Positions 33,659 through 40,717 of a stretch of DNA of 43,533 nucleotides are shown here, piece after piece; position 1 is the first letter of the stretch, and each line of letters begins with the position of its first letter. The position numbers were made by a program, and so were the translations under genes. The DNA comes from Spirochaetales bacterium Spiro_02 (GTDB lineage: Bacteria; Spirochaetota; Spirochaetia; Sphaerochaetales; Sphaerochaetaceae). The DNA lies in contig LVBD01000028.1 of the NCBI GenBank assembly GCA_001604275.1, forward strand, positions 1 through 43,533, written 5' to 3'. Under the pieces are notes generated by a model. It was not told where the DNA came from, searched no databases, and saw only the letters and a program-made list of their open reading frames with translations.

Positions 33659-33742
33659 GCCCAGATGGCGGAATTGGTAGACGCGCTAGGTTCAGGTCCT
33701 AGTGGTGGCAACACTGTGCAAGTTCGAGTCTTGTTCTGGGCA
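33659..33742 (+). tRNA. tRNA-Leu (anticodon CAG)
   Basis: The acceptor stem GCCCAGA (33659-33665) pairs with TCTGGGC (33735-33741), discriminator A at 33742. The anticodon stem CTAGG/CCTAG encloses the loop TTCAGGT with anticodon CAG at 33693-33695. A long variable arm marks a class II tRNA, and the T arm is GCAAG-TTCGAGT-CTTGT. CCA is not encoded. The 3' half of such genes is a common integration site, and the character of the DNA changes just after it. Confidence 0.97.
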
Positions 33743-33780
33743 ACGTGTATGACAGAATTGATACAATCCCACCTGTATAG

Positions 33781-33820
33781 ATAGCTCGTTGTTCCATATA
33801 GGAATAGCGAGCTATTGTTT
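33781..33820 (+). terminator. terminator after tRNA-Leu
   Basis: ATAGCTCG (33781-33788) pairs with CGAGCTAT (33808-33815), and inside it GTTCC (33791-33795) pairs with GGAAT (33801-33805) around ATATA. TGTTT follows. The strong stem 38 bases after the tRNA fits a terminator, though the T-run is imperfect. Confidence 0.6.
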
Positions 33821-33961
33821 ACAACGCTTCATACGGGTAGCGCGACCGGTAGTGATGGGATAAGGCAAACGCCGGTAGAAGTATCTGGGGAAACGCCCCG
33901 TACCGACTGAGAATGGATTCATGCCTGTTGCAAGGCAAATCATTTCTCGGGAGGGCAGCCA

Positions 33962-34520
33962 ATGATTGACTATAAGTAACTTCTTGATCTCAAGAAGCGG
34001 CGACTCTCTACACATACGATTTACGGCAGTTGGATCTGGAGTTTGTCCATGATCTAGGTGAACTTCATTTCGTGAGGAAAAAAACGGAACATCATTCTCT
34101 GGGGTGCACCGGGAATGGGAAAATTTTGGCTTGACGAAGCGCTTGAATGTCGGGCATGCGAGGAAGGAATCCGGACAAAGTGGATCACTTGCCCCGTGCT
34201 CTGCTGTAATTTGGAAAAGAAAAGAAGGGATGGGAACAACGCCTTGGACGCAAGGCTTGCATATTACGCCAAGTTCCCGTCGCTTTATATTGACGAGTTT
34301 TCGACTGTAAAAAGCCAAGACGATTATCTCATCCAGAAGTTCTTAGACAAACAATGCCAGAAAAGGCAAAGTACCATTGTCTGTTGCAAAAGCCCTCTGG
34401 AGAACTGGACGGAATTGTTCGCGATTTAAGAGCTTCGGACAATCCATCAAGGGCAGACTGCTTCAAGGGGGCAAGACATTGAAGATGAAAGGCATGGATC
34501 TGCGTACATACAAGCCCGAT
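33962..34520 (+). pseudogene. remnant of an IS21-family istB ATPase gene
   Basis: Between about 34060 and 34430 a frame reads KKRNIILWGAPGMGK (Walker A of IstB-like transposition helper ATPases), then YYAKFPSLYIDEFS (Walker B) and QSTIVCCKSPLENWTELF, which matches the IstB pattern near the sensor region. A stop at about 34428 interrupts it; a shifted frame continues as GRLLQGGKTLKMKGMDLRTY to a TGA near 34523. Upstream the N-terminal part (MIDYK from 33962) is broken by stops and shortened. The lysine of Walker A is followed by Phe instead of Thr/Ser. The gene is clearly decayed and no istA is seen. Confidence 0.7.
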
Positions 34521-34535
34521 TGATACGTTTTTCTC

Positions 34536-34612
34536 TGACCGGTGGTAGCATTACCTGCACAGCCGGTCATCTTATGCCATAGTCAGCGGTCACAATACCG
34601 GTGAAGAGCGTT
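34536..34612 (+). repeat. inverted and repeated GACCGG/CCGGTCA motifs, likely IS end region
   Basis: TGACCGG (34536-34542) and CCGGTCA (34563-34569) are inverted repeats; inside them GGTA-gcat-TACC forms a smaller hairpin. Related GCGGTCAC and ACCGGTG copies follow before 34612. Clustered subterminal repeats directly after istB are typical of IS21-family right ends. Confidence 0.5.
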
Positions 34613-34663
34613 GACGACAAAGAGGGATTTGGGCTCAAATGACAATAGGAATCAAAAAATGTC

Positions 34664-34777
34664 TGAACACATTTGAACACGATTAAATCCGCATCTACAG
34701 CTTGTTTCTAGTTTTGAAAATAAAAATTCGTGTTCTCGAACTTAACTCTTAAATTTAGAAACAGAATGTGCTATAAT
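34664..34777 (+). promoter_or_regulatory. promoter and putative operators of the acquired cluster
   Basis: The extended -10 TGCTATAAT places TATAAT at 34772-34777; the -35 is weak (TTAAAT, 34749-34754). Upstream, TGAACAC occurs twice at a ten-base interval (34664-34670, 34674-34680), and the inverted GTGTTC (34730-34735) is part of GTTC-TC-GAAC (34732-34741). These could be binding sites of the XRE-type regulator encoded next. Confidence 0.6.
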
Positions 34778-34812
34778 GATTTATAATTGTTGAGTTGCTT
34801 GAAAGAGATAAA

Positions 34813-34832
34813 CCCTTGTTGGAAACAAAGGG
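34813..34832 (+). other. leader hairpin before the XRE-type gene
   Basis: CCCTTGTT (34813-34820) pairs with AAC-A-AAGGG (34824-34832, one bulged A) around GGA. It lies in the 5' leader, ten bases before the ribosome site GAGGAG (34843-34848). Confidence 0.4.
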
Positions 34833-34856
34833 GTACGAATTTGAGGAGCACAATGT

Positions 34857-35099
34857 ATGGTTATCAGCTATAAAAAATTATGGAAGTTGCTTATTGACAA
34901 AGATATGAAGAAACAAGACTTGAGGACGGCTGCGCAACTCAGTTCCTCCACTGTGGCGAAACTCACGCACGGAGAGAATGTCAGCACGGCTGTTCTCTTG
35001 AAGATATGTGCCGCTCTTCAGTGCGACATATCTGATATCATGGAAGTCGTGCCGGAGGGGAGTCCCGCATCTGAGGAACAGCCACAGGAAAGGATGTAA
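34857..35099 (+). CDS. XRE/Cro-type HTH regulator
   Basis: This 80-residue protein is a single helix-turn-helix domain of the Cro/C1 type (HTH_26-like): YKKLWKLLIDKDMKKQDLR, then SSSTVAKLTHGENVSTAVLLKICAAL and CDISDIMEVV. Such small regulators often head mobile defence clusters and control their own transcription. GAGGAG (34843-34848) is eight bases before the ATG; a nearby ATG at 34853 is out of frame and short. Nine bases separate it from the helicase gene, so the whole cluster is probably one transcript. Confidence 0.9.
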   Translation: MVISYKKLWKLLIDKDMKKQDLRTAAQLSSSTVAKLTHGENVSTAVLLKICAALQCDISDIMEVVPEGSPASEEQPQERM

Positions 35100-35108
35100 G
35101 ACACCGAT

Positions 35109-37994
35109 ATGTTTGATTTTGGAAGTGCAAACGGGGGACAGCGAAAAGCGATAGCTACCGCAGAAGGTCCCGTCCTAATTACTGCGGGACCGGGAACGGG
35201 CAAGACCTACACACTTGTCCAACGTGCGATTTACCTTATAGAGGAATGCGGCGTAAAGCCTGAAAGTATCTTCATTGCTACCTTTACGGAGAAGGCAGCA
35301 AAGGAACTGATTACAAGAATCACGAATGAACTGTCGGACCGTGGCATCGTGACGAACATCAACGAAATGTACATTGGCACGTTCCATTCGCTATGCCTTC
35401 GTATTTTGAAGGAGAATCTTGAGTTTACGAGGCTCCGGAGGAATTACCGTCTCTTGGATGCTTTTGACCAGCAGTACATGGTGTTCCAGAACATCTACCG
35501 TTTCAGGAATATCCCGGAAATAGAAATTGCCCTACCGAACGGCGGCGCATGGAAACAATCGGAAGCCATCTGCAACTATGTGAATAACCTCTCGGAGGAA
35601 TTTGTGACGCCGGAAGAGCTGATGTCTGACGCTGACCTTTCGATTGCCGCGCTCGGACAGATGCTCAAGGAATACCGTGATGTCCTCACGGAAAACAATA
35701 TGATGGACTTCTCGTCTATCCAGATCGAAGCCTACCACTTACTCTGTGACCACGCCAATATCCTTGAAGAGATGCGTTCCAAGGTCACGTACATCATGGT
35801 CGATGAATACCAAGACACGAACTTCATCCAGGAACAGCTGGTATTTCTCCTCGCAGGAGACCGCAAGAACATTTGCGTGGTCGGTGACGATGACCAGGGT
35901 TTATACCGCTTCCGTGGAGCGACTATCCGTAATATTCTGGAGTTTCCGCAAAAGTTCGGTGACGGCGAATGCCGCATCATTCCGCTGATCATCAACTACC
36001 GCTCAAACAGTGACATCGTTGACTTCTACAACGAGTGGATGGCTACCACGGACGGTGCGAAGTTCAAGTTCCGCTGGGAGAACTTCCGCTATGATAAGAA
36101 AATCAAACCGCATGAAAAAACCACGCTCCACAGCTCGGCGGTTGTGAAACTTGCAGGTGTGGAAGATACGGACGAGTGGCACGAGAAAATCTTGCGCTTC
36201 ATAAACGACCTGAAAGCATCCGGAAAACTCATGGACTATAATCAGATAGCTTTTTTGTTTAATTCAGTGAAGCATCCGCGAGTTACGGCTCTTGCCCGTT
36301 TCCTGGAGAAGAACCACATAAATGTATATTCACCGCGTTCGGATATGTTCTTCCAACGTGGCGAGACAATGCTTGCCATCGGCTGTCTCATGCTCATGTT
36401 TCCGCGCTATGTACAGGGTTTGGAGAACGGTGACTACACTTTCCTCCAACCAGAACATCTGACCTATTACCGAAACTGCATCATGACGGCAAACGAGTAT
36501 CTCACAAAGCCGGAGAACGTTGAACTTTTGAAATGGATACGGCGTAGAGGTAAAGACCATGTCGGTCTGACCGGCGCAACGGACTATGCCTATTGCGGGC
36601 TGATGTATCAGCTGTTTGAATTCCAGCCTTTCGCAGGGATTCTTGATACAGAGATAGATGTCGGCATAGTCGATATCCGCCCGGCTCGTAATCTTGCAAA
36701 GCTGACGCAGATCATTGGCAAGTTCGAATACCTCCACCGAGTGGACGTCTTGGATGCTGGTAAGTACCGTGGCAAACGTCGTATCGATCAGAACACCGAG
36801 ATGCTCTTTAATCTGTATCTCCGTCTGCTCTATGATGGTGGAATCACCGAGTATGAGGATGATTCGGAGTACGCTCCGAGCGGCTGCGTTTCCTTCCTCA
36901 CCATCCACCAATCCAAGGGCATGGAGTTTCCGGTTGTCCTCGTGGATTCTCTGGCGAATGTACCGAGAAAAAACACAAATGATCTGATGATGCAGATCGA
37001 AGGGCGATACTTCAAGCGTCCGACGTTCGAGCCATATGAGGTCACGAAATACTTTGACTTCTGGCGTCTCTACTACACGGCGTTCTCACGCGCACAGGAT
37101 TTGCTGATCCTGACCTGCTGCGAGGACAAGAGAACGCCCAGCAACTATTTCAAAGACATCTACGGGAAACTGCAATCTGTGGACAGTCCCGAATTTGATT
37201 TAAGGGAGTTTGATTTCAAACCGATAAAGGATGTGAACATTAAGAATACTTACTCGTTCACATCACATATCACGGTTTATGAAACCTGCGCCCTGCAGTA
37301 CAAATTTTATAAGGAACTGGAATTCATGCCCGTCCGTGCGAACGCTATGCTTTTTGGTACGCTCGTGCATGAGACGATAGAGGATGTACACCGTGCCGCC
37401 CTGTGCCACGAGGAACAGACGATTACGGAGGAGAATGTGAGCCGCTGGTTTGACTCAAACTATGTGTCGCTCACAAAAACCGAGCATATATATCTCGCCG
37501 GACCTCAGCGCGAAGCGGCTCTAAAACAGGTGCTACACTATGTGGAAAGGCAGCACGGCGACTGGTCACAAATCCAGCAAGCGGAGGTTGATGTTTCCCT
37601 GGTCAAGCCGGATTATATTATTGAGGGAAAGGTTGACTTGATTCGTGGCGAAGGAGATACCGTTGAGATTGTAGATTTCAAATCTCAGAGAAAACCGGAT
37701 ATGGTGAAGGATCAAGAGCAGCTTGAACGATATCGACGGCAGCTCCATATCTACGCTCACCTCGTAGAGGAACGCACCGGACGAAAGGTCAGCAAAATGC
37801 ATCTCTACTATACCGGCGAAGACGGCGGAGTGCCAACTATCACATATCCGTACACGAAGTCCGCTGTGGAAGGCACGATAGCGGTATTCGATGATACGGT
37901 ACATAAGATTATGAAGAAGGATTTCCACCGCTGCGCCAAAGACCCAAAGGTATGCAGCGAGTGTGACTTCCGGTTTTACTGCAGGAATAAATGA
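35109..37994 (+). CDS. UvrD-family helicase fused to a RecB/AddB-like nuclease
   Basis: This 961-residue protein is a superfamily 1A helicase with motif I AGPGTGKTYTL (about residues 26-36), Ia ATFTEKAAKEL, II DEYQDTN (near 232), III DDQGLYRFRGA, V TIHQSKGMEFP (near 600) and VI YTAFSRAQD. The C-terminal third is a PD-(D/E)XK nuclease: EGKVDLIRGE and VEIVDFKSQ give the acidic residues and Lys. A Cys in TCALQYKFY plus three in CAKDPKVCSECDFRFYC match the AddB-type iron-sulfur staple, with one Cys to spare. It resembles an AddA helicase joined to an AddB nuclease, distinct from the addAB pair of the core genome. It is the second gene of the acquired cluster, upstream of Mod and Res. Confidence 0.9.
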   Translation: MFDFGSANGGQRKAIATAEGPVLITAGPGTGKTYTLVQRAIYLIEECGVKPESIFIATFTEKAAKELITRITNELSDRGIVTNINEMYIGTFHSLCLRILKENLEFTRLRRNYRLLDAFDQQYMVFQNIYRFRNIPEIEIALPNGGAWKQSEAICNYVNNLSEEFVTPEELMSDADLSIAALGQMLKEYRDVLTENNMMDFSSIQIEAYHLLCDHANILEEMRSKVTYIMVDEYQDTNFIQEQLVFLLAGDRKNICVVGDDDQGLYRFRGATIRNILEFPQKFGDGECRIIPLIINYRSNSDIVDFYNEWMATTDGAKFKFRWENFRYDKKIKPHEKTTLHSSAVVKLAGVEDTDEWHEKILRFINDLKASGKLMDYNQIAFLFNSVKHPRVTALARFLEKNHINVYSPRSDMFFQRGETMLAIGCLMLMFPRYVQGLENGDYTFLQPEHLTYYRNCIMTANEYLTKPENVELLKWIRRRGKDHVGLTGATDYAYCGLMYQLFEFQPFAGILDTEIDVGIVDIRPARNLAKLTQIIGKFEYLHRVDVLDAGKYRGKRRIDQNTEMLFNLYLRLLYDGGITEYEDDSEYAPSGCVSFLTIHQSKGMEFPVVLVDSLANVPRKNTNDLMMQIEGRYFKRPTFEPYEVTKYFDFWRLYYTAFSRAQDLLILTCCEDKRTPSNYFKDIYGKLQSVDSPEFDLREFDFKPIKDVNIKNTYSFTSHITVYETCALQYKFYKELEFMPVRANAMLFGTLVHETIEDVHRAALCHEEQTITEENVSRWFDSNYVSLTKTEHIYLAGPQREAALKQVLHYVERQHGDWSQIQQAEVDVSLVKPDYIIEGKVDLIRGEGDTVEIVDFKSQRKPDMVKDQEQLERYRRQLHIYAHLVEERTGRKVSKMHLYYTGEDGGVPTITYPYTKSAVEGTIAVFDDTVHKIMKKDFHRCAKDPKVCSECDFRFYCRNK

Positions 37995-38010
37995 GGAAGG
38001 GAGTGATGAC

Positions 38011-38829
38011 ATGGCTAAACATCGAGTAAGGAAAAACAACATCATATACATCATTCCCGATGACGAGTTTTTCAGGAAGTGGAAAAACGATGAGACTTTT
38101 ATCGATGCGTACGGTCGGCTCATGAATCGCAAGCCGCAACGGATTTTGAAGGAACTTAAACACTCTGTAGAAGATGCACCTATGGCCCAGCAAAGAACCT
38201 CTGTGCCGCCCGTTACTACCGCCAGAAAAAACTCACCCGTTAAAGATTATCTCAAGGACACCGTCCGAGATATAGCGATGGAAAACATCGAACCCGCCAT
38301 CGATCGGGCTGTAGATACATTCTTTTATGAGGTACTACCGAATGTATGGCATGAGCATATTGTGTCGTTCTACCATCAGGCAAAAGAGGCACTTACCACA
38401 AAGGGACTGAAGGCCGATGTTGTCCTTGCACAAACAAAGTCGAGTACAGGTGCGGTGGTAAAACAGCCGAAAGCAGGAATCAAGATAACGCAGGAAGAGG
38501 CTGATGCCGAAAACCAAAAAGTCCTGTATCACTGGCTTGGTATGCTGAGTAGTCTCAAGAAACTACACGAAGCCGGAGAAATCGATATTGATTCTACTCT
38601 GCCACAGCTGACAGACCTTATAATGCTGAAATGTGTAAATGGCTTTCTGAGCGAGAATCCAAATCTGCTTGAAACGGATAAATACATCGTGCTTCACAAG
38701 CTACTTGGAAGCGATTTATATGTGGAACAGCAACTCGTTCCTATTAGAGCTACCAAAATAACAACTATAGCCTCGAAATACGGATATGACGCAAGAAACG
38801 ATAAAATGGAGGGTACCCATAATGGATGA
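38011..38829 (+). CDS. unknown protein between the helicase and methyltransferase genes
   Basis: I do not recognise this 272-residue protein. It is hydrophilic with no membrane segment. The N-terminal 45 residues (NNIIYIIPDDEFFRKWKND) look like a small globular unit; a Pro/Thr/Ser-rich stretch follows (about residues 58-75), then a largely helical region with many Leu and Lys. The start at 38011 has AAGGGAG seven bases upstream; the open frame begins 16 codons earlier without one. It ends inside the mod gene (8-base overlap), so it is an integral member of the cluster. Its place between helicase and methyltransferase suggests an adaptor or specificity partner; that is inference. Confidence 0.75.
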   Translation: MAKHRVRKNNIIYIIPDDEFFRKWKNDETFIDAYGRLMNRKPQRILKELKHSVEDAPMAQQRTSVPPVTTARKNSPVKDYLKDTVRDIAMENIEPAIDRAVDTFFYEVLPNVWHEHIVSFYHQAKEALTTKGLKADVVLAQTKSSTGAVVKQPKAGIKITQEEADAENQKVLYHWLGMLSSLKKLHEAGEIDIDSTLPQLTDLIMLKCVNGFLSENPNLLETDKYIVLHKLLGSDLYVEQQLVPIRATKITTIASKYGYDARNDKMEGTHNG

Positions 38830-40717
38830 GCATTTTACTTTTGAATTTGAACAGAGTCCCACAATCAAGGGCTTCCCTGAACTTCGCTGGACGGGCAAGC
38901 GCCCTTACCGTTCCACGCAGTATTATCCTGCGCAGTTGAGGGAGTCTTACGGTGAGGAACAGAACGGATGGATTAACAAGATTTTCTGGGGAGACAATCT
39001 CCAGGTCATGAGCCACATGCTGAAGGAGTACCGTGGGCAGGTTGACCTCATCTACATTGATCCTCCATTCGATAGCAAAGCGGATTACAAAAAGAAAATT
39101 GACCTTAAGGGTGTCGGAAAAGCCGAAAGTGACAGCACTTCGTTTGAAGAAAAGCAGTATGGGGATATTTGGACAAATGACGAGTACCTTCAGTTCATGT
39201 ATGAGAGGCTTCTCTTAATGAGAGAACTGCTTTCCGACAAGGGATCCATCTTTATGCACTGCGATTGGCACAAGAACCATCACCTTCGTTGCTTAATGGA
39301 CGAAGTATTTGGCCCCTCAAATTTCGTGAATGAAATCGTATGGTGTTACTATGGACCCGGTTCGCCTGGAATGCGCCAATTTAATAGAAAGCACGATAAC
39401 ATTCTTTGGTACAGCAAGACTTACAATGCTTGGAAATTCAACGCCGATGCAGTGCGTATTCCCCATGATGAGAAAACTACAGGAAACTTTAAGCAGGGAC
39501 TTCGTGGATCTGGATTTATTGCTGGCGATTACAATCTGGCAGACGGAAAAATCCCAGAGGATTGGTGGGAAATGGCAATAGCAGGACGTTACCCAAATGA
39601 TGGTGTAAAGCGAGTTGGATATCCTACAGAAAAGCCATTTAAACTCTTGGAGAGAATCATTAGTGCCACAACTGATAAAGGTGATATAGTGGCAGACTTT
39701 TTCATGGGCAGTGGTGTTACGCAAATGTGTGCAATGAAGCTCGGCAGACGCTTTATTGGTGCGGATATCAACCTCGGCGCAATCCAAACCACTACCAAAC
39801 GTCTGCTATCCGTAGCGGAAGAACTGAAGCCCGTTCATAAGCCTGTGACCTACGAGATGGTAAAGCCACAGCTTTCGGTGACTGCGGAGGAATCCGCCCC
39901 TTACCTCGCTGCGGCAAGTGCAGGAGGAGATACCGAACTGAGTGCCGAAGACCGTAGTAAAGTTATCGACTTTTTTAAGGCAAAGGGCATGGATACCTCG
40001 TCTCTAGAGGAGGACGTGAAGTACACGGGCTTTGAGGTTTACAACGTAAATAACTACGACTTCTTTCGTAATCCTGTGGAAGCTCGCGACCTGCTGATTG
40101 CCGCCCTGGAAATCCAGCCGTTCCCGCAGAGCGATGTCTGGGACGGCGAGCTGGACGGCAGAATGGTTAAAATCATGCCCGTCAACCGCATCGCTACCAA
40201 AGCTGACTTAAAGGAGCTTCTTGCCAATCTTCCGTACAAGACATACGAGAAGCGTAAGGAGGAGAATCCGAATCAGCCCGTGGAGCGGATAACCATCGTC
40301 TGCATGGGACACGAGCCTGACCTCAAAGGCGCGCTGGAACAGGAACTTTCCGACTATAAGATTGATGTTCAAATCGTGGATATTCTCCGTGATAAGGCGG
40401 ATATTCAGTTAAAGCGCGACTCCGAGGCGGAAATCGTCCGTGAAGGTGACAAGCTGGTAATCCGCGCTTTCTACCCGATGAACTTGTTGCAAAAACTTTC
40501 TCTTCAGAAGGAGTACGTGGAGGATTGGCGCCAGCTGGTTGATTCCATCATGATTGACTGGAACTACGATGGCGTAGTCATGCAGCCGACCGTGACCGAT
40601 GTCCCCGGCAAGAACGAGATGGTAAAGGGCATCTACGACATCCCGGAGGGTTCCGGCACGATTAAAGTCAAGATAACAGACCTGCTATCCGAGTCGCTGG
40701 AAGTGGAGGTGATTTAA
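38822..40717 (+). CDS. type III-like DNA methyltransferase (Mod)
   Basis: This 631-residue protein is an N4/N6 amino-methyltransferase of the beta class: motif IV DPPF (residues 80-83, IYIDPPFDS) comes before the SAM-binding motif I DFFMGSGVT (about 292-300), and YPTEKPFKLLERII stands in front of motif I as usual. The likely target-recognition part lies between (about residues 165-265). Beyond residue 335 a C-terminal region of about 300 residues has no motif I know. GGAGGG is eight bases before the ATG. The gene overlaps the preceding gene by eight bases and abuts the res gene with no gap, so Mod and Res should be made together and act as a modification-restriction pair. Confidence 0.9.
   Translation: MDEHFTFEFEQSPTIKGFPELRWTGKRPYRSTQYYPAQLRESYGEEQNGWINKIFWGDNLQVMSHMLKEYRGQVDLIYIDPPFDSKADYKKKIDLKGVGKAESDSTSFEEKQYGDIWTNDEYLQFMYERLLLMRELLSDKGSIFMHCDWHKNHHLRCLMDEVFGPSNFVNEIVWCYYGPGSPGMRQFNRKHDNILWYSKTYNAWKFNADAVRIPHDEKTTGNFKQGLRGSGFIAGDYNLADGKIPEDWWEMAIAGRYPNDGVKRVGYPTEKPFKLLERIISATTDKGDIVADFFMGSGVTQMCAMKLGRRFIGADINLGAIQTTTKRLLSVAEELKPVHKPVTYEMVKPQLSVTAEESAPYLAAASAGGDTELSAEDRSKVIDFFKAKGMDTSSLEEDVKYTGFEVYNVNNYDFFRNPVEARDLLIAALEIQPFPQSDVWDGELDGRMVKIMPVNRIATKADLKELLANLPYKTYEKRKEENPNQPVERITIVCMGHEPDLKGALEQELSDYKIDVQIVDILRDKADIQLKRDSEAEIVREGDKLVIRAFYPMNLLQKLSLQKEYVEDWRQLVDSIMIDWNYDGVVMQPTVTDVPGKNEMVKGIYDIPEGSGTIKVKITDLLSESLEVEVI

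Noticed and set aside
33812-34318. 168-codon minus-strand frame near the tRNA
   Set aside because: It is antisense to the istB remnant and has no recognised family or ribosome site.
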